Assembly: GCF_903933125.1 (NCBI RefSeq)
Contig: NZ_CAIZIZ010000395.1
Coordinates: 1-57,194 of the forward strand
From: an uncultured Lamprocystis sp.
GTDB taxonomy: Bacteria > Pseudomonadota > Gammaproteobacteria > Chromatiales > Chromatiaceae
DNA: 57,194 nt
Reading direction: 5' to 3'
The notes under the pieces were generated by a model that saw only the letters and a program-made list of their open reading frames with translations, was not told the DNA's origin and made no database searches. Made by a program: the position numbers and the translations under genes. Shown here piece after piece: positions 42,543-50,905 of this stretch (the first letter of the stretch is position 1; each line of letters starts with the position of its first letter).

Positions 42543-42935
42543 ATGGACAGCAGCTACATTGAACTGAAGGGCTCGGAAATCGAGCTGATTGAATCAACAT
42601 CGTCCACGGTACGTATCGCCTTTCCGTGTGCCCTGATCATCAAAAACATGACGGGCTCGAAAGAGCGGACCCGTTGGAGTCAGGCTGGTGTGCTGGTGCT
42701 GGAAGATGTCAGCAATCCGCCTGATTGGAATGCGGGTTCAGTGGTCTGTGCCGGCGGTGACATCGACGACAACGTTTACACTTATCGGGATATGATTCCG
42801 ATCCCTTTTTCAAGCAGGGGCCTGATTCGTTGTGCGCTGCGATTGGAAGGAGCGTCAACCACCTTGTTGGTCGAGGCACGTTCCGCGCGGTTGGAAATGG
42901 AGGGGGTTCCGAAATACCTCGATCACCTGAGGTAG
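42543..42935 (+). CDS. Hypothetical protein
   Basis: I do not recognise this 130-residue protein, which starts MDSSYIELKGSEIELIESTS. It is mildly acidic, has no signal peptide or membrane helix, and looks like a compact alpha/beta or all-beta domain. Hydrophobic strands include VRIAFPCALIIKNM and AGVLVLEDVS. It has a Gly/Asp-rich turn (CAGGDIDDNVYTYRDM) and a closing segment TTLLVEARSARLEMEG. A TTG 13 codons upstream is a possible earlier start. It follows ntrC by 80 bp and converges on the lpxA-like gene. Codon use looks like that of its neighbours. A role in nitrogen control is only suggested by position. Confidence 0.6.
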   Translation: MDSSYIELKGSEIELIESTSSTVRIAFPCALIIKNMTGSKERTRWSQAGVLVLEDVSNPPDWNAGSVVCAGGDIDDNVYTYRDMIPIPFSSRGLIRCALRLEGASTTLLVEARSARLEMEGVPKYLDHLR

Positions 42936-42961
42936 TCATCGCATCAGTCATCCCAGGGCGC

Positions 42962-43738
42962 TCAGGCCGCGGAGATCAACCCCCGGCGACTCGATTGAAC
43001 GAACCGCACAATTTGTTCCGTCTCCGGGCTGCTGTGCTCGGTTTCTGCGCGAGCCAATGCCTCCATAAGGCGCAGATTCGAGCGGAACAGCAGATGAAAG
43101 ACCGCCTTTATCCGACTGCGTTGCTCCTGACTGAAACCGCCGCGGCGCAACCCCACGACATTGAGTCCGACGATGCGTGCCCGATGACCATCGGCCAACG
43201 CGAAGGGCGGACAATCCTGAGGTAATCCGCTCACCCCGGCAATCATGGCATAAGCGCCGATCCGGCAGAACTGATGCACTGCCACCTGGCCGGAGAGGAA
43301 GCAATGGTGTTCGACTTCAACATGACCGGCCAAGGTCGCGGTGTTGGCGAAAATGTTGTGGTCCCCGACGACACAATCGTGACCAGCGTGTGAATACGCC
43401 ATCCAGTAGTTATGGCTGCCGATGCGGGTGCCTTCCTCGCTCTTGGTCCCACAACTGATATTGACGCCTTCCTTGAAACAGTTATGGTCACCGATAATCA
43501 GTGGTCGCGCGTGGGCCGGGTCGAATGCCAAGTCCTGGGCATCGGCGCCGAGCGTGGCGCCGTGACATACGCGGTTGAATGCGCCCATTCGGGTCGGGCT
43601 GAAGATACGGGCGCAACTGTCGATACGGCAACCCTCGCCGATCACCGCTCCGGCCTCAATGATCGAATAGGGGCCGACGCTCACTGATTCATGGACCTGA
43701 GCGCCGGCCTCGATGATGGCGGTGGGGTGTATCTTCAC
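42962..43738 (-). CDS. LpxA-like acyltransferase (acyl-ACP:UDP-GlcNAc O-acyltransferase family)
   Basis: The start is GTG at 43738, which gives the family N-terminus [15 protein letters not shown] and 258 residues. The longer frame lies inside purH. The left-handed beta-helix hexapeptide repeats are clear. The C-terminal helical domain has [20 protein letters not shown] and ends [10 protein letters not shown], as in LpxA. The catalytic histidine is kept (His120 in [10 protein letters not shown]), as is [16 protein letters not shown]. However the normally conserved VTIHRGT stretch reads VNISCGT. It lies 4 bp after purH and far from any lpxD-fabZ-lpxB genes. It may be a second LpxA with other specificity rather than the housekeeping enzyme. 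Confidence 0.75.
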   Translation of the reverse strand: MKIHPTAIIEAGAQVHESVSVGPYSIIEAGAVIGEGCRIDSCARIFSPTRMGAFNRVCHGATLGADAQDLAFDPAHARPLIIGDHNCFKEGVNISCGTKSEEGTRIGSHNYWMAYSHAGHDCVVGDHNIFANTATLAGHVEVEHHCFLSGQVAVHQFCRIGAYAMIAGVSGLPQDCPPFALADGHRARIVGLNVVGLRRGGFSQEQRSRIKAVFHLLFRSNLRLMEALARAETEHSSPETEQIVRFVQSSRRGLISAA

Positions 43739-43742
43739 TGTC

Positions 43743-45311
43743 CTAATGTCTGAAGTGCCGCATTCCGGTGAACACCATGGCCATTCCATGCTGGTCTGCC
43801 GCGGCAATGACCTCGTCGTCACGCATCGATCCGCCGGGCTGGATGACAGCAGTGATTCCGGCCGCAGCGGCCTGGTCGATCCCGTCGCGGAAAGGGAAGA
43901 AAGCGTCTGATGCCATGACCGATCCGGCAACTGCCAGACCGGCCAATTCCGCCTTGATCACCGCGATGCGGGCTGAATTCACCCGGCTCATCTGTCCGGC
44001 ACCGATGCCGATGGTCATGCCGTCGCGGCCGTAGATGATGGCATTTGACTTGACGTACTTGGCCACCCGCCAGGTGAAGATCAGGTCCTGCTCTTCCTGC
44101 GGGGTCGGCGCGCGTTGTGTCACGGTGCGCAGGGCGTCAATCAGGTGCAGGTCTGCTTCCTGGACCAGCAGGCCGCCATTGACGCGTTTGAAGTCGAGTC
44201 GTGGGACCACCTCGGTGCTCCATTCACCGCACTCCAGGAGTCGGACGTTTTTCTTGGCGGCGACCGCGGCGGAGGCGGATGCCGAGATGCGCGGAGCAAC
44301 GATCACTTCGACAAACTGGCGCTCGCAAATCGCGCGGGCCGTTTCACCATCCAGTTCCCGGTTGAAGGCGATGATGCCGCCGAACGCGGACTCCGGGTCG
44401 GTCGCATAGGCCCGATCATAGGCTTCCATCAGGTTGGCGCCGACGGCGACACCACAGGGGTTGGCGTGTTTGACGATGACGCAGGCGGGCGCCTCATTGA
44501 ACTGCTTGATGCACTCAATGGCCGCATCCGTGTCGGCGATGTTGTTGAATGAGAGTTCCTTTCCCTGGATCTGACGCGCGGTGGAGACGGATGCCTCAGC
44601 CAGATCGCGGCCGACATAGAAGGCCGCCTGCTGATGCGGATTCTCGCCATAGCGCATGGCCTGGCGCTTGTGGAATTGAAGATTGATGGTGCGCGGAAAG
44701 CCTTCGGCCTTGCCCTCGGGGTGTTCGATCACCGTGCCGAGATAGTTGGCGATGGCCCGATCGTAGCCGGCAGTGTGCTCGAAGACCTTCACTGCCAGGT
44801 CGAAGCGCGTGGCCTCACTGACGCCGCCGGATTCGGCGAGTTCGGTCAATATCCGCGGATAGTCCGCGGCGTCTACCACCACGGTCACCGCGGCGTGATT
44901 CTTGGCGGCGCCGCGCAGCAGGGTCGGTCCGCCGATGTCGATGTTCTCGATCGCGCTCGCCAGGTCGCAGCCGGGTTTGGCAACCGTTGCTTCGAATGGA
45001 TAGAGGTTCACCACGACCAGATCGATGGGCGGAATCGCGTGTTCGAGCATGACCGCGTCATCGATCCCGCGACGCCCCAGGATGCCGCCGTGCAACCGCG
45101 GGTGCAGCGTCTTGACGCGCCCACCCATCATCTCCGGGAAGCCGGTGTAGTCTGAGACCTCGACGACCGGTATCGCCTGCTCGCTCAGCAGCGCGGCGGT
45201 GCCGCCGGTGGATAGAATCTCGACCCCGCGGGCGGCCAAGCCGCGGGCCAGGTCGATGACACCGGTCTTATCCGAAACACTGATCAGGGCGCGTCTTATG
45301 GGTTGCATCAA
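43743..45311 (-). CDS. purH: Bifunctional AICAR formyltransferase / IMP cyclohydrolase
   Basis: PurH performs the last two steps of IMP synthesis. The 522-residue protein has the N-terminal cyclohydrolase ([60 protein letters not shown]) and the C-terminal transformylase. The latter contains [33 protein letters not shown] and [20 protein letters not shown]. Length is usual (E. coli 529). It lies 117 bp after fis and just before the LpxA-like gene. Confidence 0.96.
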   Translation of the reverse strand: MMQPIRRALISVSDKTGVIDLARGLAARGVEILSTGGTAALLSEQAIPVVEVSDYTGFPEMMGGRVKTLHPRLHGGILGRRGIDDAVMLEHAIPPIDLVVVNLYPFEATVAKPGCDLASAIENIDIGGPTLLRGAAKNHAAVTVVVDAADYPRILTELAESGGVSEATRFDLAVKVFEHTAGYDRAIANYLGTVIEHPEGKAEGFPRTINLQFHKRQAMRYGENPHQQAAFYVGRDLAEASVSTARQIQGKELSFNNIADTDAAIECIKQFNEAPACVIVKHANPCGVAVGANLMEAYDRAYATDPESAFGGIIAFNRELDGETARAICERQFVEVIVAPRISASASAAVAAKKNVRLLECGEWSTEVVPRLDFKRVNGGLLVQEADLHLIDALRTVTQRAPTPQEEQDLIFTWRVAKYVKSNAIIYGRDGMTIGIGAGQMSRVNSARIAVIKAELAGLAVAGSVMASDAFFPFRDGIDQAAAAGITAVIQPGGSMRDDEVIAAADQHGMAMVFTGMRHFRH

Positions 45312-45428
45312 TTCATTTCCACAGGGTCAGAGTAGGGTCTGACGTAAGGTGCAGGGAAGGCTCGGTTCGCGGTGCTGGGGGTTGCCTGGTCCGCGCGTGT
45401 GAATTAGCAGGCCTTGGGCGGGCGCGCC

Positions 45429-45734
45429 TCAGCGTCCCGCAAGGCCATACTCGGTCAGGCGCTTGCGCAGTGTGCTGCGGGTCAGGCCGAGCATCCGGGC
45501 GGCCTGGGTCAGGTTGCCATTGGCGTGACGCACGATCGTCTCGAACAGCGGGCGCTCGACCTCCACAATGACCAGGCGATAGAGATCGCTGACCGCGTGC
45601 CCATCCATGTTCCGCAGATAGGTTTCCAGGGCATCCGCAACGCACTTCGCCAACGGGTCAGTGCCATCGGCCTGGATCACCCGCAAATGATGGGCCGCCG
45701 GAGCAGACTCGTCATCCTTAATCGCCGTCGTCAT
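45429..45734 (-). CDS. fis: DNA-binding protein Fis
   Basis: Fis is a nucleoid protein and regulator of growth-phase genes. The start at MTTAIKDDESAPAAHHLRVI gives 101 residues (E. coli 98) and overlaps the dusB stop by four bases, the classic dusB-fis arrangement. The C-terminal helix-turn-helix is NLTQAARMLGLTRSTLRKRL. The core LYRLVIVEVERPLFETIVRH also matches. Confidence 0.94.
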   Translation of the reverse strand: MTTAIKDDESAPAAHHLRVIQADGTDPLAKCVADALETYLRNMDGHAVSDLYRLVIVEVERPLFETIVRHANGNLTQAARMLGLTRSTLRKRLTEYGLAGR

Positions 45735-46753
45735 GCCGCCACGTCCTCTCTTCCTGAATCTTGGTTGAAGAAGGCGAGAACCTGCGATACCTGGTCTCGC
45801 GTTGAGTTTGCGCGATTGATGCCGACCCGGAAGACGGCCGCGCCGGGCAGTCCGCGACAATACCAGGCGATATGCTTACGCGCGATCCGCACTCCGGCAT
45901 AGGTTCCATAGAACTGATAAAGCCCGTCCAGATGCTCGATCAGGAGGTCTCTGATCCAGTCCGGCGCAGGCGCGTCGGGTATGACGCCAGTTGCCAGGAA
46001 GGCGGCGATATCGCGGAAGATCCAGGGGCGTCCCTGGGCTGCGCGTCCGATCATGATAGCATCGCAACCGGTGGAGTCCAGTACCCGGAGTGCGGCCTGT
46101 GGTGAGTCGATATCGCCGTTGGCGATCAACGAAATGTCAACTTGTGCACGGATCGCCTGGATGGTCTCGTGCTCGGCCGGTGTACCATAGCTGCAGGCAC
46201 GGGTCCGGCCGTGCACGGTGAGTGCCGCGATGCCCGACTCGCGGGCGATGTGGGCAATCGTGACCGCATTGCGTTGTTCCGGCGACCAGCCGGTGCGGAT
46301 CTTGAGCGTGACCGGGGCCGCGACCGCCTGCACCACTGCCGTGAGGATGCGCCCAACCAGCGCCTCGTCGCGCAGCAATGCGGATCCCGCCGCCACCCGG
46401 CACACTTTTTTGGCCGGGCAGCCCATGTTGATGTCGATGATCTGTGCGCCCAGGTCTTGGTGAAAGCGGGCGGCCTCACCCATGGCGTGAGGGTCGGTGC
46501 CGACGATCTGTACCGAAATGGGTCCGATCTCGCCCGCGAAATCCAGGCGCTTCAAGGATTTCGTCGATCCACGCAGCCGAATATCGGACGACACCATCTC
46601 GGAGACCGCAAGCCCGGCCCCGAACCGGCGGCACAGGACCCGGTAGGGTCGGTCGCTGACCCCCGCCATCGGGGCCAGGACCAGGTTGTTGGGAAGCCGG
46701 TAGGGTCCGATCATGAACGGCCGCAAGGGTGCCGGGCGGAGTGCCTTGGTCAT
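45731..46753 (-). CDS. dusB: tRNA-dihydrouridine synthase B
   Basis: DusB reduces uridine to dihydrouridine in the tRNA D-loop using FMN and NADPH. The 340-residue TIM-barrel protein has the FMN motif LVLAPMAGVSDRPYR, the catalytic cysteine in DINMGCPAKKV, and VTLKIRTGW. The tail motif DAIMIGRAAQGRPWIF is also present. It is co-transcribed and coupled with fis. Confidence 0.95.
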   Translation of the reverse strand: MTKALRPAPLRPFMIGPYRLPNNLVLAPMAGVSDRPYRVLCRRFGAGLAVSEMVSSDIRLRGSTKSLKRLDFAGEIGPISVQIVGTDPHAMGEAARFHQDLGAQIIDINMGCPAKKVCRVAAGSALLRDEALVGRILTAVVQAVAAPVTLKIRTGWSPEQRNAVTIAHIARESGIAALTVHGRTRACSYGTPAEHETIQAIRAQVDISLIANGDIDSPQAALRVLDSTGCDAIMIGRAAQGRPWIFRDIAAFLATGVIPDAPAPDWIRDLLIEHLDGLYQFYGTYAGVRIARKHIAWYCRGLPGAAVFRVGINRANSTRDQVSQVLAFFNQDSGREDVAA

Positions 46754-46808
46754 AGAGACTCAACCTGCTCGATGCGCGCTGCTCCCCGCCGCTGTCCGTC
46801 GTGAGTGA

Positions 46809-47708
46809 TCAGGTGCATGGGTGCCGGGTCGCGCACTTGCGTCCGGTGATGAGCGCCCAGCCTTCACGGACCCGGACCGGCGTAAATTCGACGCACGCGC
46901 TGTAGGCCGCGGTTACGCCCGGCACCTGCTCCTCCAGCACCCCGGAGAGCACCAGATCGCCGCCCGCGCGCAGACGCTCCATCAGCAACGGGGCGAGCTC
47001 AATCAAGGGTCCGGCCAGGATGTTCGCGATCACCACATCGACCGGCGGGCCGGTCAGGACGGTCGCCAGTTCGGCGGGTAGACAGACACTCAGGCCGGCA
47101 GTGACCGTATTGGCGGCGGCGTTCGACAGCGTCGCCTCGATGGCTTGCGGGTCGTGATCAACCGCGATCACCCGTGCGGCGCCGAGTTTGAGTGCGGCAA
47201 TCGCCAGGATCCCGGAGCCGCAGCCATAATCGAGGACAGTCTTGCCGACCAGATCGTCCCCGTCGAGCCACTCCAGGCACAGGGCCGTGGTGGGGTGATG
47301 CCCAGTCCCGAAGGCAAGTCCCGGGTCCAGGTCAACCACGATCGCATCGGGCGACCCGGCCGGTTGTCCCTGCGGGCAGACCCAGAGTCGCCGACCGAAG
47401 CGGGTGGGCTTGAAGTCATCGAGCCAGACCCGCTCCCAGGGACGGTCGGCGACGATTTCGATCCGGGGTGAGGTCAGGCTCTGCGGCGCCAGGCCGTCAG
47501 CGATGCGCTGTACGTCGCACCCATCCTCAAACAGCGCGACCAGCCGCACCGCCTGCCACAGGGGCATGGCACCAGGCGGCGGTTCGAGTTGGGGATCGTC
47601 GCCGGCATCGCCCAAGGTCACGGCAAGGGCACCCGCGTTTTCCAGCGCGGCCTCGAACAGCGCCGCGCGGCCCTGCTCGACGGTAAAAGTGATTTGCAGC
47701 CAGGGCAT
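46809..47708 (-). CDS. prmA: Ribosomal protein L11 methyltransferase
   Basis: PrmA trimethylates lysines and the N-terminus of ribosomal protein L11. The 299-residue enzyme has the N-terminal substrate-recognition domain (MPWLQITFTVEQGRAALFEA) and the SAM-binding domain. The latter has DLDPGLAFGTGHHPTTALCL, VLDYGCGSGILAIAALKLGA and VIANILAGPLIELAP. Length fits E. coli (293). It is 55 bp upstream of dusB and 78 bp after accC. Confidence 0.95.
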   Translation of the reverse strand: MPWLQITFTVEQGRAALFEAALENAGALAVTLGDAGDDPQLEPPPGAMPLWQAVRLVALFEDGCDVQRIADGLAPQSLTSPRIEIVADRPWERVWLDDFKPTRFGRRLWVCPQGQPAGSPDAIVVDLDPGLAFGTGHHPTTALCLEWLDGDDLVGKTVLDYGCGSGILAIAALKLGAARVIAVDHDPQAIEATLSNAAANTVTAGLSVCLPAELATVLTGPPVDVVIANILAGPLIELAPLLMERLRAGGDLVLSGVLEEQVPGVTAAYSACVEFTPVRVREGWALITGRKCATRHPCT

Positions 47709-47786
47709 GTGATTACCTAAGGGGCGGGTGGGCAGCGGACCCGAACGGGGTCAGGCGTGAGCGACAGCGCGTCGCGCTGTCGCCAG

Positions 47787-49130
47787 TCATAACCCCAGCT
47801 TTTTCTCCAGGTAATGGATGTTGGCCCCGCCGGCCTGGAAGGCCGCATCCCGGAGGATGGAGCGCTGGAGTTTGATGTTGGTGTCGATTCCCTCAATGAC
47901 TGTTTCGCGCAGGGCATTGCACATGCGGGCAATGGCGCACTGGCGATCTTCCCCGTGAGCGATCAGTTTGCCGATCATGGAATCATAGTGGGGCGGAACC
48001 GTATAGCCGGAGTAGATATGGGTGTCCAGGCGAATACCGGGTCCACCGGGCGCGTGGAATTCCGTGATCTTTCCTGGGCTGGGCCGGAAGGTCTCCGAGT
48101 GCTCGGCATTGATGCGGCACTCCACCGCGTGGCCCCGGATGACGATATCTTCCTGGCGGTAATGCAGTGGCTCCCCGGCGGCGACTCGGATTTGTTCCCG
48201 TACGATATCGACCCCCGTGACGACCTCGGTGACGGGGTGTTCCACCTGTACACGCGTGTTCATCTCGATGAAGTAGAAGCGCCCGTCTTCGTACAGAAAT
48301 TCGAAAGTGCCGGCGCCGCGGTAACCGATATCCCGACAGGCCTGAGCACAGCGCTCGCCGATCTCGCGGCGTTGGGTCTCGGTAATCCCGGGGGCGGGGG
48401 CTTCTTCCACCACTTTCTGATGACGGCGCTGCATGGAGCAATCGCGTTCGCCCAGATAAATGGCGTGGCCGTGCTGATCCGCCAGCAGCTGAAACTCGAT
48501 ATGGCGGGGATTCTCCAGGTACTTTTCCAGATAGACAGTCTCATTATTGAAGGCCGCTCCGGCCTCCGCCCGCGTCAACGAGATGGCATTGAGCAGCGTC
48601 GCCTCCGAATTCACCACCCGCATGCCGCGACCGCCGCCGCCGCCGGCCGCCTTGATGATGATCGGGTAGCCAATGTTGCGGGCCAAATCCAGGGTGCGCT
48701 TCTTGTCCTCGTCGTCGATCGGACCGTCCGAGCCGGGGACGCAGGGCACCCCGGCTGCCTTCATGGCGGCGATGGCCGAGACTTTGTCGCCCATCAAGCG
48801 AATGGTTTCCGGACGCGGGCCGATGAAAATGAACCCCGAACGCTCGACCCGCTCGGCGAAGTCCGCGTTTTCGGACAGGAAACCGTAGCCCGGGTGAATT
48901 GCGACCGTGTCGGTCACTTCGGCGGCGCTGATGATCGCCGGGACATTGAGGTAACTGTCGCGCGAAGCGGCGGGTCCGATACACACGGTCTCATCGGCTA
49001 AGAGCACGTGCTTGAGGTCCCGGTCCGCCTCGGAGTGCACCGCGACGGTGCGGATGCCGAGTTCACGGCAGGCGCGCAGGATCCGGAGCGCGATCTCACC
49101 CCGGTTGGCGATTAGGATCTTTTCGATCAT
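47787..49130 (-). CDS. accC: Biotin carboxylase subunit of acetyl-CoA carboxylase
   Basis: AccC carboxylates biotin on AccB using ATP and bicarbonate, the first step of fatty-acid synthesis. The start [20 protein letters not shown] gives 447 residues (E. coli 449); a further ATG three codons upstream is possible and the longest frame is rejected as unconserved. ATP-grasp motifs include [34 protein letters not shown] and [16 protein letters not shown]. It is paired with accB 106 bp upstream. Confidence 0.97.
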   Translation of the reverse strand: MIEKILIANRGEIALRILRACRELGIRTVAVHSEADRDLKHVLLADETVCIGPAASRDSYLNVPAIISAAEVTDTVAIHPGYGFLSENADFAERVERSGFIFIGPRPETIRLMGDKVSAIAAMKAAGVPCVPGSDGPIDDEDKKRTLDLARNIGYPIIIKAAGGGGGRGMRVVNSEATLLNAISLTRAEAGAAFNNETVYLEKYLENPRHIEFQLLADQHGHAIYLGERDCSMQRRHQKVVEEAPAPGITETQRREIGERCAQACRDIGYRGAGTFEFLYEDGRFYFIEMNTRVQVEHPVTEVVTGVDIVREQIRVAAGEPLHYRQEDIVIRGHAVECRINAEHSETFRPSPGKITEFHAPGGPGIRLDTHIYSGYTVPPHYDSMIGKLIAHGEDRQCAIARMCNALRETVIEGIDTNIKLQRSILRDAAFQAGGANIHYLEKKLGL

Positions 49131-49236
49131 GGCGGGCATGCGGGGGTAGCCTCTGGGCGATGGCCGCTGGCTGCGGCAAGACACGCGGAATCCGTGGCCG
49201 CTGTGCGCGGCCGTCGGCGGAGGACGCGGGGAGGGC

Positions 49237-49689
49237 TCATTCGATAATGAACAACGGCTGGTTATATTCGACCGGCTGTCCATTTTCCACGAGAATGCGA
49301 CGCACGGTTCCGGCTTGTTCGCACTCGATCTGGTTGAGGATCTTCATCGCCTCGATGATGCACAGCGTATCCCCGGCCTTGACCTTCTGACCCTCTTCGA
49401 CGAAGGGTCCGGAGCCTGGGGTGGACGCGCGGTAGAAGGTTCCGACCATGGGCGAGCGGACGACCTCTCCCGCCAGGCCGTCGAGCAATTCATCGCCGGG
49501 TTTTGGTGGCCCGGCCGCTGCGGTCGGCGCGGCGGTCAGCTGCATGGGCATGGTCTGCGGCGTCATGAAGGACGCCACGCCGCCATGCCGGCTGATGCGC
49601 ACGGACTCCTCGCCTTCGTGGATCTCGATCTCGGATACATTGGATTGTTCCAAGAGCTCGATCAGTTTCTTGACCTTACGGATGTCCAT
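49237..49689 (-). CDS. accB: Biotin carboxyl carrier protein of acetyl-CoA carboxylase
   Basis: AccB carries the biotin that AccC carboxylates. The 150-residue protein begins [20 protein letters not shown], has a Pro/Ala-rich linker (about 45-70), and the lipoyl-type domain with the biotinylated Lys116 in [12 protein letters not shown]. The thumb segment [16 protein letters not shown] is present, as expected for acetyl-CoA carboxylase BCCP. It lies 2 bp after aroQ. Confidence 0.97.
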   Translation of the reverse strand: MDIRKVKKLIELLEQSNVSEIEIHEGEESVRISRHGGVASFMTPQTMPMQLTAAPTAAAGPPKPGDELLDGLAGEVVRSPMVGTFYRASTPGSGPFVEEGQKVKAGDTLCIIEAMKILNQIECEQAGTVRRILVENGQPVEYNQPLFIIE

Positions 49690-49691
49690 GC

Positions 49692-50153
49692 TCAGTGGTT
49701 CTCGGTGGAATTAACTTGGGCCAGCCGGTTCAGAGCAGCGCTCAATGCCAGTTCGTATCCCAATGCACCGAGCCCGCTGATGACTCCCGCCGCGATGTCC
49801 GAAAAATAGGAGTGGCGGCGAAATGCCTCACGGGCGTGCACGTTCGAGAGGTGCACCTCGATGAAGGGGATGGCAACGGCGAGTAGTGCGTCGCGTAGGG
49901 CAATGCTGGTATGAGTGAAGGCAGCCGGGTTGAAGATGATGAAGCGCACGCCCTCACGCGCGGCAGCGTGGATCATCTCGATCAGCACGTGTTCCGCATT
50001 GCTTTGGGCAAAGGCCAGAGTATGGCCCTGCTCCATTGCCTGGTCGTGCAGGCGCCGCTCGATTTCGCCCAGGCTCGCCTGACCGTAGTGGCCCGGTTCA
50101 CGGCTGCCCAGGAGGTTCAGATTGGGTCCATTAAGGACCAGGATGCTTGCCAT
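49692..50153 (-). CDS. aroQ: 3-dehydroquinate dehydratase, type II
   Basis: AroQ dehydrates 3-dehydroquinate in the shikimate pathway. The 153-residue protein has [20 protein letters not shown], with the catalytic tyrosine in GHYG. It also has [27 protein letters not shown] and the [12 protein letters not shown] loop, where the catalytic histidine region is intact. The aroQ-accB-accC order is the usual gammaproteobacterial one. Confidence 0.96.
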   Translation of the reverse strand: MASILVLNGPNLNLLGSREPGHYGQASLGEIERRLHDQAMEQGHTLAFAQSNAEHVLIEMIHAAAREGVRFIIFNPAAFTHTSIALRDALLAVAIPFIEVHLSNVHAREAFRRHSYFSDIAAGVISGLGALGYELALSAALNRLAQVNSTENH

Positions 50154-50193
50154 GTCGCGTGTCTGGCCCTTATCAGGGTCGGGGTTAGGATGG

Positions 50194-50220
50194 GGCCGCC
50201 GCGGGAGTTTGGCGGCGGCC
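50194..50220. terminator. Hairpin between tlpA-like gene and aroQ
   Basis: A perfect 9-bp stem GGCCGCCGC / GCGGCGGCC with a 9-base loop sits in the 155-bp gap after the tlpA-like stop. No T-tract follows on the minus strand, so it may attenuate rather than end the transcript. Confidence 0.35.
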
Positions 50221-50308
50221 GCGAGGCCGTCAGGGCGCCGTGACGGGTACGACGCGCTCTGGCGGGGATTCGCCGCGAATTGTCCGGATTTCGCGCGATC
50301 ATGTCCAG

Positions 50309-50905
50309 TTATGCGGGGCCGTCGGGAGTGGCCGGCGGCGCCTGGACCGGGGTATCGCCCAGCAGCCGGTCCAGCTGGGTTTGCAATTGCGCGGCGCTGA
50401 CCTCGCCGATCCGGCTGAAGACGCGCTGACCGCGCCGATTGAAGATGACCGTGAAGGGCATCCCCTGGAGCCTGTTCCCGAGGCGCCGCGAGATCTCGAC
50501 CGCCTCCGGGTTACCGATCAGGACCGGATAGTTCACCGGATATTTCGCGATGAATTGCCTGACGTCCGCCACCCGATCAATGGCGATTCCGACGATCTGG
50601 ACCCCACGATCACCCAGCGCCTGCTGCGTCTGGATGAGGAGGGGCATCTCACGCACACAGGGCGGGCACCAGCTCGCCCAGTAGTTGATGACCAACACCT
50701 TCCCGGCCCAGGCGGTGCTCGCCACCTCGCGTCCCCCGAGATCCGGCAGTTTGAAGTCGGGCAAGCCATGCAAGAGCGCAGCACCCCCCATCGTACTTTG
50801 GTCAGCCGGACCTTCGCGTGCCAGCCAGCGCTCGCCGAAAAGGGCGGTGCCCACGCTGATCCCTGCCGCCAACAGGGTGACTCCGACCACCTTGAACGCG
50901 TTCAT
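50309..50905 (-). CDS. TlpA-family thiol:disulfide oxidoreductase
   Basis: This 198-residue periplasmic thioredoxin-like protein is anchored by an N-terminal helix ([19 protein letters not shown]). The redox motif is WCPPC (Cys80 and Cys83) in [16 protein letters not shown]. The cis-proline region is present as [16 protein letters not shown]. It overlaps dsbD by four bases, so electrons delivered by DsbD probably keep it reduced for cytochrome c maturation or similar reduction. Its direct partner cannot be told. Confidence 0.9.
   Translation of the reverse strand: MNAFKVVGVTLLAAGISVGTALFGERWLAREGPADQSTMGGAALLHGLPDFKLPDLGGREVASTAWAGKVLVINYWASWCPPCVREMPLLIQTQQALGDRGVQIVGIAIDRVADVRQFIAKYPVNYPVLIGNPEAVEISRRLGNRLQGMPFTVIFNRRGQRVFSRIGEVSAAQLQTQLDRLLGDTPVQAPPATPDGPA

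Noticed and set aside
45326-45343. GTCAGA / TCTGAC hairpin between fis and purH as a riboswitch or attenuator
   Set aside because: The stem is only 6 bp, and nothing resembling a purine riboswitch core is present in the 117-bp gap.
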